Positions 43,498 to 50,935 of a stretch of DNA of 64,000 nt are shown here, piece after piece. Position 1 is the stretch's first letter. The number at the start of each line of letters is the position of its first letter. The stretch is taken from NCBI GenBank assembly GCA_041987545.1, contig JBHIWH010000007.1:124001-188000 (forward strand). The letters are read 5' to 3'. Source of the stretch: JAJRXR01 sp041987545. GTDB lineage: Bacteria > Planctomycetota > Phycisphaerae > Phycisphaerales > UBA1924. The translations under genes were made by a program, and so were the position numbers. A model generated the notes under the pieces. It saw nothing but the letters and a program-made list of their open reading frames with translations, was not told where the DNA came from and did not search any database.

Positions 43498-44034
43498 ATG
43501 CGAGCAACCGCCTGCCACGCCTGCGGCGCCGACCTCTCGTCCGTCACCGGCATGACCTGCCCCGCCTGCGGCGCCCGCCCCGACGTCTCGACACCCCGAG
43601 CCGCCGACGCGCCACCTCCCGCGCACGAGCTCGCCAAGCCCGCGATCATCCTCGTCCTCTCGCTCGGCGCCATCGCCCTCTACCTGACCGCCGGCTGGTC
43701 GTACCCCGTCGCCACCGCCGCCGCCGCCGTCGGTCTCCAGGCGCTCCTCGGCGTCGCCGTCTTCGTCGTCTGCACGATGACCTGGCTCGGCGCCGACGAC
43801 CCCCTCCCCATCAACCTCCTCCGCCTCGCCTCGATCTACGCCGCCACCTGGGCCGCCCTCTTCCCCATCACGCACCTTCCCTTGATCTACTTCATGATGC
43901 TCATCATCCCGTTCGGGATCTTCGTCGTGCTGCACATCACGCTGCTGGGCCTCGAGCTGGCCGAGGCCTTCGTGCTCGCGATGCTCAACCTGTGCGTCTA
44001 CATCGCCGCGGGCTTCGTCCTCATCGCCGGCTGA
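43498..44034 (+). CDS. Zinc-ribbon membrane protein of unknown function
   Basis: Protein of 178 residues. An N-terminal double zinc ribbon, CHACGADL...CPACGARP (Cys at 6, 9, 21, 24), is followed by about four membrane segments (IILVLSLGAIALYLTAGW, VGLQALLGVAVFVVCTMTW, FMMLIIPFGIFVVLHITLL). Begins ten bases after the DUF2752 gene. Three consecutive small genes all encode membrane proteins, two with Cys motifs. No family recognised; perhaps an envelope-quality or membrane-lipid function, but that is a guess. Confidence 0.82.
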   Translation: MRATACHACGADLSSVTGMTCPACGARPDVSTPRAADAPPPAHELAKPAIILVLSLGAIALYLTAGWSYPVATAAAAVGLQALLGVAVFVVCTMTWLGADDPLPINLLRLASIYAATWAALFPITHLPLIYFMMLIIPFGIFVVLHITLLGLELAEAFVLAMLNLCVYIAAGFVLIAG

Positions 44035-44047
44035 GCCAGGACGCCGC

Positions 44048-45430
44048 TCAAAACACCAGCAGCCCCAGCGTCATCCACAGCCCGGCGACCACCATCACCA
44101 CCGCCGTGTACCCCACGATCTCGCGGGCCTTCATCCCCGTGATCGCCAGCAACGGCAACGCCCAGAAGGGCTGGAGCATGTTCGTCAGCTGATCCCCGTA
44201 CGCGACGGCCATCACCATCTTCCCGGGGTCCACCCCCGTCTCCGCCGCCGCCCGCATCGCGATCGGCCCCTGCACCGCCCACTGCCCGCCACCCGACGGC
44301 ACAAACAGGTTCACCACACCCGCCGACACCAGCGTCATCAGGGGCAGCGTCTTCTCGTTGCTCCCCGCCGCGATCTCTGTCGCCATCAACTCCGTCAGTA
44401 GGCTCGCGCCCATCAGCCCCATGATCCCCGCGTACAAGGGGAACTGCAGGATGATCCCCGCGCACCCCCGCGCCGCCTCCTCCACCGCCCGCACGTATCG
44501 CCGCGGCGTCCCGTGCAGCGCCAGCCCCAGCAGCAGCATCGTCATATTCACCGTGTCCGGAGTCAGCGACAGCACCCCGCTTACCCCCGCGCTCGGCAGG
44601 TAGTACCGCCAAGCCCATACGCCGATCAGGACGACAAGCACCAACGTCACCAGCGGCGAATCCTCCAGCACCCGCGGAAGCAGCCCGCGACCCTCGTCCG
44701 CCTCCGGACGCGCCGCTCCAACGTCCGTCACCCCGAAGCTCGACGCGGGCCTGATCTGCTCGGACCGCCGCGGCGACATCAGCATGAACAGCACCGGCGC
44801 GATCACCAGCAGCCCCCCCGTCACCACCAGATTCATCGGGCTCAGGATCGTCTGGTCCAGCGTCAGGGGATCGAACGGCGGGTTGGCGCCGAAGATGTCA
44901 GCCAGCTCGCTCGCCTTGGTCACCTTTAAGGGGGCGCTCCCCGAGAACCCCCCGTGCCACACGCACAGCCCGACGTACCCTGCCGCCGCCAGCAACGGGT
45001 AGTGCACGCCAACGCCCCGCTTCTCCATCGTGACGCCAACCCGCCGGGCCATGAGCGCCCCCGCGATCAGCCCGAGGCCCCAGTTCAGCACTCCCAGCCC
45101 CGCCGCCACCAGCGCCACCATCCCCGCCGCCTGCATTGGGCCCCGCGGCGCCGACGCCAGCGCATCAAGCAACCTCGACACCGGCGGGCTGCTGGCTAGC
45201 GCATGCCCCGTGACCAGGATCAGGCACATCTGCATCGCGAACCGCAGCATCCCCGCCGACCACACGCCCTCCGAGCCCGCCCACGCGTCCACCGCTTTCC
45301 CAAACTCCATCTCCATCACGAACCACGCAAGCCCAAACGTAACCGCCGTCAGCAGCACCGCCAGCACGAACGGGTCCGGCGCCGTCCGCCGAAACCCCTC
45401 GCTGATCTTCATCCCCAGCGTCGCGATCAT
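44048..45430 (-). CDS. atoE: Short-chain fatty acid transporter, AtoE family
   Basis: Inner-membrane transporter of 460 residues with about twelve hydrophobic segments. Family blocks: FRRTAPDPFVLAVLLTAVTF, LNWGLGLIAGALMAR, YPLLAAAGYVGLCVWHGGFSGSAPL, and the signature VNLFVPSGGGQWAVQGP with YGDQLTNMLQPFWALPLL near the end. Members carry out uptake of short-chain fatty acids such as butyrate or acetoacetate in the AtoDAEB pathway, although no ato enzymes are next to it here. The ATG has GAGGAGGA, placed directly against a strong hairpin. Downstream of the aminotransferase gene on the same strand. Confidence 0.92.
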   Translation of the reverse strand: MIATLGMKISEGFRRTAPDPFVLAVLLTAVTFGLAWFVMEMEFGKAVDAWAGSEGVWSAGMLRFAMQMCLILVTGHALASSPPVSRLLDALASAPRGPMQAAGMVALVAAGLGVLNWGLGLIAGALMARRVGVTMEKRGVGVHYPLLAAAGYVGLCVWHGGFSGSAPLKVTKASELADIFGANPPFDPLTLDQTILSPMNLVVTGGLLVIAPVLFMLMSPRRSEQIRPASSFGVTDVGAARPEADEGRGLLPRVLEDSPLVTLVLVVLIGVWAWRYYLPSAGVSGVLSLTPDTVNMTMLLLGLALHGTPRRYVRAVEEAARGCAGIILQFPLYAGIMGLMGASLLTELMATEIAAGSNEKTLPLMTLVSAGVVNLFVPSGGGQWAVQGPIAMRAAAETGVDPGKMVMAVAYGDQLTNMLQPFWALPLLAITGMKAREIVGYTAVVMVVAGLWMTLGLLVF

Positions 45431-45440
45431 GAATCCTCCT

Positions 45441-45463
45441 CCCTCTCCCCTCCGGGGAGAGGG
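45441..45463. repeat. Hairpin abutting the atoE ribosome site
   Basis: CCCTCTCCCC TCC GGGGAGAGGG, a perfect 10-base stem with a TCC loop. The arm next to atoE ends where its Shine-Dalgarno sequence begins. Similar purine/pyrimidine hairpins are common dispersed elements in many genomes, so this may be one copy of such a family. Confidence 0.7.
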
Positions 45464-45514
45464 CCGGGGTGAGGGGCTCCGTCATCGACCACCTCTCCAC
45501 TCCCCCGAGTGGAA

Positions 45515-45529
45515 CCGGTTTCCAACCGG
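45515..45529. repeat. Second TCC-loop hairpin between aminotransferase and atoE
   Basis: CCGGTT TCC AACCGG, 6-base perfect stem. It has the same loop as the hairpin 50 bases away and as the one after the photolyase gene. Confidence 0.55.
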
Positions 45530-45549
45530 CTCAGGACTTTGCCCCCCGC

Positions 45550-46740
45550 CTACCCCAACCCTCGCTCCAGCCTCTCGATCGCCGCCCGCATCGTCGCCTC
45601 CGTCTTGCAGAACGCGAACCGCGCGTACCGCGCCCCGTGCTCCGGGTTCGCGTAGAACGCGCTCGGCGGGATCGCCGCCACCCCCACCTCCGACGTCAGC
45701 CACTTGCAGAACGCCACGTCGTCCGCCAGCCCCCGCGCCCCGCTCACGGCCGTGTGGTCCGCCATGATGAAGTACGACCCCTCCGGCACGACCACGCCCA
45801 GCCCGCAGCGCCTCAACGACTCGGCCAAGAGGTCCCGCATCCGCCTGTAATGGTCCCGCACCTCGACGACCGACCCGCCGCCCTCGCGCAGCGCCGCCGC
45901 CGCCCCGATCTGCAGGGGCGTCGCGACCGCGAACGTCAGGAACTGGTGCGCCGACCGAACCGCTGCCGTCAGGTGCGGAGGCCCGATCGCCCACCCGATC
46001 TTCCACCCCGTCAGGCTGAACGACTTGCCCAGGCTCGAGAGCGTCAGCGTCCGATCCCGCATCCCGTCCAGCGTCGCCAGGTGGACATGCGGTCGCCCCT
46101 CCTCGTACCACAGCCGCTCGTACACCTCGTCCACGATCGCCACCGCGTCGTGCTCGACGCACAGATCCCGGATCAGCCCCAGCTCGTCCCGGGAGAAGAC
46201 AGCCCCCGTCGGATTGTGCGGCGTGTTCAGCAGCACCGCCCGCGCGCCCTTGAACGCCTCCCGCAGCTCCGCCCCGTCGAACCCGAACCGCCCGCCACGC
46301 TCGCGGAGCGTCACCCACGACCCCGTCGCCCCCGCCATCGACAGGCACGCCCGGTACGAGTCGTAGAACGGCTCGAACACGACCACCCTGTCCCCGGGAT
46401 CGATCAGCCCCAGGAACGACGCCGCCAGCGCCTCGGTGCACCCGGCCGTCACCGTCACCTCGCGGTCCGCGTCCACGTCCAGCCCGCTCGACGCCCCGAA
46501 CCAGTCCCGGATCGCCCCCCGCAGCTCGGGCGTCCCGGGCAGCGGCGCGTACTGGTTCCGCCCCTCGGCCATCGCGCGGGACGCGGCCTCCACCGCCAGC
46601 CGCGGCCCGTCAAAGTCGGGAAACCCCTGTGACAGGTTGATCGCTTCGTGCGCGATCGCCAGCGCACTCATCTCCGCGAACACCGTCGTCCCGAACGGCG
46701 CCAGCCTCGCCGCGACCGAAGAACGCCCCTGCACACCCAT
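45550..46740 (-). CDS. PLP-dependent class I/II aminotransferase (kynurenine/methionine aminotransferase type)
   Basis: Cytoplasmic fold-type I aminotransferase of 396 residues. Blocks: INLSQGFPDFDGP, NQYAPLPGTPELRGAI, TVTAGCTEALAASFLGLIDPGDRVVVFEPFYDSY, LNTPHNPTGAVFSRDEL, IVDEVYERLWYE, and SSLGKSFSLTGWKIGWAIG, whose Lys forms the PLP Schiff base, then YARFAFCKTEATM with the substrate-carboxylate Arg. The NLSQGFPDF and VYE-x-L features point to the KAT/YbdL branch (kynurenine, methionine or glutamine with 2-oxo acids). Upstream of atoE, 119 bases apart with two hairpins between. Confidence 0.92.
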   Translation of the reverse strand: MGVQGRSSVAARLAPFGTTVFAEMSALAIAHEAINLSQGFPDFDGPRLAVEAASRAMAEGRNQYAPLPGTPELRGAIRDWFGASSGLDVDADREVTVTAGCTEALAASFLGLIDPGDRVVVFEPFYDSYRACLSMAGATGSWVTLRERGGRFGFDGAELREAFKGARAVLLNTPHNPTGAVFSRDELGLIRDLCVEHDAVAIVDEVYERLWYEEGRPHVHLATLDGMRDRTLTLSSLGKSFSLTGWKIGWAIGPPHLTAAVRSAHQFLTFAVATPLQIGAAAALREGGGSVVEVRDHYRRMRDLLAESLRRCGLGVVVPEGSYFIMADHTAVSGARGLADDVAFCKWLTSEVGVAAIPPSAFYANPEHGARYARFAFCKTEATMRAAIERLERGLG

Positions 46741-46811
46741 CCCGACACACTACCACACACACCCGGAGCCCCGGGTGGCGGCCCCTCCCCCGCCCTGCAA
46801 CACTGCCCCCG

Positions 46812-47297
46812 ATGTTCAAGCCCGCCCTCAAGCCCGGCGCCACCGCCCCCCACTTCACGCTCACCGACGACGCCGGCCGCCCACACAACCTCCCCTCCCT
46901 GCTCGAGAACGGCCCCCTCCTCCTCTACTTCTACCCCACCGACTTCGGCCCCGGCTGCGTCAGGCACGCCTGCACCCTCCGCGACCAGCACGAGGCCCTC
47001 GCCGCCGCCGGCGTCACCACCGCCGGCGTCTCCCCCCAGGGCGCCATCTCCCACGCCCGCCTCCGCGAGAAGCACGACATCCCATTCATCCTCCTCACCG
47101 ACCCCACCAAGACCGTGATCAAGGCCTACGCCGCCGACGGGCCCCTCGGCATCGGCGTCCGACGCATCTCATACCTGATATCTCCCGACCGGCGAATCCA
47201 GGACGCGCTCAGGGCCGACTTCAACATCAACAAGCACCGCGAGTTCGTCGAGCGGGTCCTCTCGTCCCGGGCCCGGGCGGCGGCCGCAGAGTCCTAA
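46812..47297 (+). CDS. Peroxiredoxin, BCP/AhpC-TSA family, with altered active-site motif
   Basis: Thioredoxin-fold peroxidase of 161 residues (family length about 155). The catalytic segment is FYPTDFGPGCVRHACTLRD, with the peroxidatic Cys at 49 and the expected resolving Cys at 54. The canonical P-x-x-x-T-x-x-C has lost its Thr: position 46 is Gly. Other family parts are present (LKPGATAPHFTLTDDAGR, GVSPQGAISHARLREKHDIPFILLTD, RISYLISPDRRI). Starts 20 bases before the photolyase gene, so the two may form a stress-protection pair. Activity may be reduced or changed; the fold assignment is secure. Confidence 0.88.
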   Translation: MFKPALKPGATAPHFTLTDDAGRPHNLPSLLENGPLLLYFYPTDFGPGCVRHACTLRDQHEALAAAGVTTAGVSPQGAISHARLREKHDIPFILLTDPTKTVIKAYAADGPLGIGVRRISYLISPDRRIQDALRADFNINKHREFVERVLSSRARAAAAES

Positions 47298-47316
47298 CCG
47301 CCGCCCCGGGAGAAGG

Positions 47317-48750
47317 ATGCGCCCCCTCGTCTGGTTCCGCGCCGACCTGCGCACGCGCGACAACCCCGCCCTCGCCGCCGCCACCCGCGCCGCCACGCGG
47401 GGCGCCGTCGCCGTGTTCACCGTCTGCCCGAAGCAGTGGCGCGACAAGCACGACCTCTCCCCCGCCAAGGCCGACCTGATCCGCCGCACGCTCGGGCTCC
47501 TCTCCGAGGACCTGACCAAGCTCAACATCCCCCTGCTGCTCGTCGAGCGCGACGACTTCGACGACGTCCCGCAGGCCCTGCTCGAGTTGGCCAAGGCCCG
47601 CGGCTGCGACGCGCTCTTCTTCAACGACGAGTACGAGTGGAACGAGCGCCAGCGCGACGACGCCTGCCGGGCGCTCTTCCGCGACGCGGGCCTCGAGGTC
47701 CGCTCCTTCACCGATCAGACGGTCTTCCCCCCCGGCTCGGTCCGCACGGGCAAAGACGAGTTCTACTCCGTTTTCACGCCCTTCAAGAAGGCCTGGATCG
47801 CCCGCCACAAGGACGGCGCCGCCGAGGGCGAGGCGCCCGATCCCAAGAAGCAGCCCGAGCCCGTCTGCGAGCCCGACCCCATCCCCGACGCGTTCGAGGG
47901 CTTCGACGCCGACCCAGACATCGCCTCCCGATGGCCCGCGGGTCAGGACGAGGCCAGGCGCCGCCTCGACGCCTTCTGCAAGGGTCCGATCAAGGATTAC
48001 CACGAGAAGCGCGACCTGCCCGCCGACGACGGCACCAGCACCCTCTCGCCCTACCTCAACGTCGGCGCCATCACGACCAAGCAGTGCGTCAACGCCGCCC
48101 TGGCCGTCAATCAGAACAAGCTCGACTCCGGCTCCAAGGGCGCCTCCATCTGGATCTCCGAGCTGATCTGGCGCGAGTTCTTCCGCCACGTCCTGGTCGG
48201 CTTCCCCCGCGTCTCCCGCAACCAGCCCTTCCAGCTCGCCACCCGGAACGTCGAGTGGGAAACCAACCCCGACCACCTCGCCGACTGGAAGGCCGGCCGC
48301 ACCGGCGTCCCCATCGTGGACGCCGCCATGCGCCAGCTGGCCAAGACCGGCTGGATGCACAACCGCCTCCGCATGATCGCGGCCATGTACCTCACCAAGG
48401 ACCTGCTCATCCACTGGCGCGAGGGCGAACGCCACTTCTCACGCAACCTCATCGACACCGACCTGGCCAGCAACAACGGCGGCTGGCAGTGGTCCGCCTC
48501 CACGGGCGTCGACGCCGCCCCCTACTTCCGCATCTTCAACCCGTACTCGCAGTCCAAGAAGTGCGACCCGCAGGGCGACTTCATCCGCAGGTACGTCCCC
48601 GAACTCGCCGGCCTCGACGCCAAGGAAATCCACGACCCCAGCCGGCTGCCCGACCTGGCCCGCTCCCGCCTCGACTACCCCGAGCAGCCCCTCGTGGACC
48701 ACGCCAAGGCCCGCGACCGCGCCATCGAGGCATTCAAGAAGATCAAGTAA
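47317..48750 (+). CDS. phr: Deoxyribodipyrimidine photolyase (class I CPD type)
   Basis: DNA repair flavoenzyme of 477 residues that splits UV-induced cyclobutane dimers using light. N-terminal Rossmann antenna domain starts RPLVWFRADLRTRDNPAL. The C-terminal FAD domain has STLSPYLNVGAIT, ELIWREFFRHVL, WKAGRTGVPIVDAAMRQL, TGWMHNRLRMIAAMYLTKDLLIHW and the signature DLASNNGGWQWSASTGVDAAPYFRIFNP. Gln in GGWQW and the helix Trp residues fit a functional photolyase, not a plant-type cryptochrome. GGGAGAAGG precedes the ATG. Directly follows the peroxiredoxin gene. Confidence 0.95.
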   Translation: MRPLVWFRADLRTRDNPALAAATRAATRGAVAVFTVCPKQWRDKHDLSPAKADLIRRTLGLLSEDLTKLNIPLLLVERDDFDDVPQALLELAKARGCDALFFNDEYEWNERQRDDACRALFRDAGLEVRSFTDQTVFPPGSVRTGKDEFYSVFTPFKKAWIARHKDGAAEGEAPDPKKQPEPVCEPDPIPDAFEGFDADPDIASRWPAGQDEARRRLDAFCKGPIKDYHEKRDLPADDGTSTLSPYLNVGAITTKQCVNAALAVNQNKLDSGSKGASIWISELIWREFFRHVLVGFPRVSRNQPFQLATRNVEWETNPDHLADWKAGRTGVPIVDAAMRQLAKTGWMHNRLRMIAAMYLTKDLLIHWREGERHFSRNLIDTDLASNNGGWQWSASTGVDAAPYFRIFNPYSQSKKCDPQGDFIRRYVPELAGLDAKEIHDPSRLPDLARSRLDYPEQPLVDHAKARDRAIEAFKKIK

Positions 48751-48775
48751 CCCGGTTCTTCCCCGTCTCTCGGAG

Positions 48776-48796
48776 GGGTGGGCTTCCAGCCCACCC
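48776..48796. terminator. Hairpin between convergent phr and esterase genes
   Basis: GGGTGGGCT TCC AGCCCACCC, a perfect 9-base stem with TCC loop. Position between two convergent stops suggests a bidirectional terminator, although there is no T-run. Confidence 0.55.
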
Positions 48797-48801
48797 GCCC
48801 C

Positions 48802-50274
48802 CTACTCCCGCTCGTACCCGAGCAGCTCGGCCGCCCTCCACGCGACCCCCGACCACGGCGCCGCGTCCGTGATCTCCACCAGCGCCGCCTCCGCCGCCGC
48901 ACCCTCGGGCGCCCCGCCGCCGTGCTCCGCGACGTACGCGGCCCACAGCGCCTCGGCATGCTCAATCCCCGCCGCCCGCGCCTCCCGCCACGGCTCGTCC
49001 ACCCACGACAACGCCTCGGCGACCGTCGCCTCCGCGGGCATCTTCTCGTGGGGCATCCCCGGCGTCGTGTGCAGCCGCACGGGCAGCCCGTCCTCCACCA
49101 TCCCCGCCACCCGCGCCTCCATCTCCACGCGGTTGAAGTCCTCCGACCCCGTCAACGCCCACATCCGCCGCTCCAGCACCTGCTTCCACCTCGCCCCCCG
49201 GGGCTTTGGCAGCCGCGCCGGCACGTACTTGCCCCCGCCGACCTCCGCCGGCTTGTACGAGTCCAGCCCCACGATCGGCACCGCCCCCGCGAACACCTCC
49301 GGGAACGCCAGCACCATGATCGAGCTCACCCGTCCGCCCCCGCTGAACCCCGTCATGTAGACGCGCGTCTCGTCCACATGAAACCGCGCCCGGCACGTCT
49401 GCGCCGCGTCCAACATCAGCTGGAGCCGGTCCACGATCCCGTGCGTCTTCCCGTCCCGCGTCCGCCTGTGGTTGCCCGCGTTGTCGAACCCGCACGCGAT
49501 CAGGTTCAGCTCGTCAAGAGCTCCGTGGAACTCCGGCGGGATCCGCCACGCCGGCGTCGGGCTGCACCACACCACCACGCCGCTCGCGACGCCCGCGTCG
49601 TACCCCCGCGGCAGCCGCACCCACATCCGCTCCTCGCCCAGCACCCGTGTCACGCCCGAAAGCGCCTCGGCCCCCCCGCCCCGACCCGCGCCGAACCGGT
49701 CCCGCATCACCAGGTCCGTCAGCACGACCGCCCCCTCGACGTACGGCCCCGGCAGATCCACCACCTCGCCCAGCGGCAGCTCCACCCCCGCATCCGCGAT
49801 GGGCGCCTGCCCCCACCCCGCCCGCACAGGCGCGAACCACCGCTCGTGCAGCTCCGCCGCGACCGACGCGTCCTCCATCGACCGCGCCACCCACGAGTCG
49901 CCAACGCGGAGGATCTCCGCCCCTGCCCGGCCGTGCTCGTTCTCGAGATGCACCACCCACCGCCGCTCGCCGTCGTCGGCGCCACGCCACGCCAGCCGCG
50001 CCGAACGCCGCAGCTCACGCATCCCATTCCGGTCCAGCGTCGCGACGACCCCGTCCAGCCGGCGCAGCATCGCCGACCCCGCCCGCGACCCGTCCGGCGC
50101 CCCCTCCCCGAGCGTCACCCACGCCCGCTCCGCCGGCTCCCCCCCCACCTCGAACACATCCGACGGCGCCCCCATCACGCGAGCGCCGATCACACCCACG
50201 AACACCAGCCCCAGCACGCTCCGCCACACTCCCATACCCCGCGATACCCCCGCACGCCGCGCTGGGTTCCGCAT
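48802..50274 (-). CDS. Exported alpha/beta-hydrolase (esterase/PHB depolymerase-like)
   Basis: About 490 residues; the start is uncertain (in-frame ATGs 3 codons up and 13 codons down), chosen for GAGGGG at nine bases. The hydrophobic segment GVWRSVLGLVFVGVIGARVM gives an N-terminal signal or anchor. After a 200-residue region without known motif, the C-terminal half is an alpha/beta-hydrolase: VWCSPTPAWRIPPEFHGAL, nucleophile elbow TGFSGGGRVSS, a later Asp in LTGSEDFNR and His in TTPGMPHEKMPAEA as plausible triad partners. Resembles poly-hydroxyalkanoate depolymerase/feruloyl esterase-type proteins. Divergent from the small gene beginning 67 bases away. Confidence 0.8.
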   Translation of the reverse strand: MRNPARRAGVSRGMGVWRSVLGLVFVGVIGARVMGAPSDVFEVGGEPAERAWVTLGEGAPDGSRAGSAMLRRLDGVVATLDRNGMRELRRSARLAWRGADDGERRWVVHLENEHGRAGAEILRVGDSWVARSMEDASVAAELHERWFAPVRAGWGQAPIADAGVELPLGEVVDLPGPYVEGAVVLTDLVMRDRFGAGRGGGAEALSGVTRVLGEERMWVRLPRGYDAGVASGVVVWCSPTPAWRIPPEFHGALDELNLIACGFDNAGNHRRTRDGKTHGIVDRLQLMLDAAQTCRARFHVDETRVYMTGFSGGGRVSSIMVLAFPEVFAGAVPIVGLDSYKPAEVGGGKYVPARLPKPRGARWKQVLERRMWALTGSEDFNRVEMEARVAGMVEDGLPVRLHTTPGMPHEKMPAEATVAEALSWVDEPWREARAAGIEHAEALWAAYVAEHGGGAPEGAAAEAALVEITDAAPWSGVAWRAAELLGYERE

Positions 50275-50341
50275 CCAGGCCATCCCCTCACCGGAATACA
50301 CGCGGGCATACGAGCCGTTCTCAGCCCGGAGGGAGCCCCTC

Positions 50342-50551
50342 ATGCGTCGGATGCAGGTCGCCGTCTTCGCAGGCATCATCCTGGCCTTCGCCGCCGTCAT
50401 CGCCCTGACGAGCCTCTGGAAGGGCGAGTTCCAGGCCGAGGCCGCCTGGTTCCTGACGACCATGCTCCCCGCCGTGGGGCTGGTGCTGCTCGCCTCGGAC
50501 CAGACCGCCCGCCGCGGCTGCCGCCGATGCCGCCGCTCGCCGGACGCCTAG
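50342..50551 (+). CDS. Small membrane protein with Cys/Arg-rich tail
   Basis: Protein of 69 residues with GGAGGGAG upstream of the ATG. Two hydrophobic segments (VAVFAGIILAFAAVIALTSLW and AAWFLTTMLPAVGLVLLASD) are followed by the tail RRGCRRCRRSPDA. No family recognised. Hydrophobicity pattern, ribosome site and a position in the intergenic space between a divergent gene and a tRNA support a real gene, but a short frame like this could be fortuitous. Confidence 0.6.
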   Translation: MRRMQVAVFAGIILAFAAVIALTSLWKGEFQAEAAWFLTTMLPAVGLVLLASDQTARRGCRRCRRSPDA

Positions 50552-50705
50552 CCCCGCCCAGCCGCCGCTCTCAGTACTCCGGCCGTGCCGGACCCCGCCC
50601 GCAGGCCCGCTCGGCCCGCTCACCCTCGCCCGGCCCAGAGCCCCTCATCCCTTGACCCCGCCGAGCCGATTCCTACGCTTCCCCCGCCCCGGAAGCGGGG
50701 CCGGA

Positions 50706-50778
50706 TCCCCGATAGCTCAATCGGTAGAGCGAGCGGCTGTTAACCGCTAGGTTGCTGGTTCGAGTCCAGCTCGGGGAG
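50706..50778 (+). tRNA. tRNA-Asn (GTT)
   Basis: 73-base cloverleaf. Acceptor stem TCCCCGA/TCGGGGA, D-stem GCTC/GAGC, anticodon stem AGCGG/CCGCT around loop CTGTTAA (anticodon GTT), T-stem GCTGG/CCAGC with loop TTCGAGT, discriminator G. All stems are perfectly paired; the CCA end is not encoded. Confidence 0.98.
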
Positions 50779-50782
50779 CTTC

Positions 50783-50823
50783 GAAGGCGTGCACGGGCCG
50801 GCATCCCAGCCCCGCACGCCTTC
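50783..50823 (+). terminator. Hairpin after tRNA-Asn
   Basis: Perfect 10-base stem GAAGGCGTGC / GCACGCCTTC with a 21-base loop, five bases after the tRNA. Probably the end of the tRNA transcript, although only TCC follows. Confidence 0.55.
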
Positions 50824-50935
50824 TCCGTGCGCCCACGGGCAGCGCCCGCGCGCCCCATGCCCGCCTCAGGTGAACGCCAGCACACGTCCTGGGCGGACCA
50901 CGGCGTTCGCGATCACCCGACGAGTGCGATCGAGG

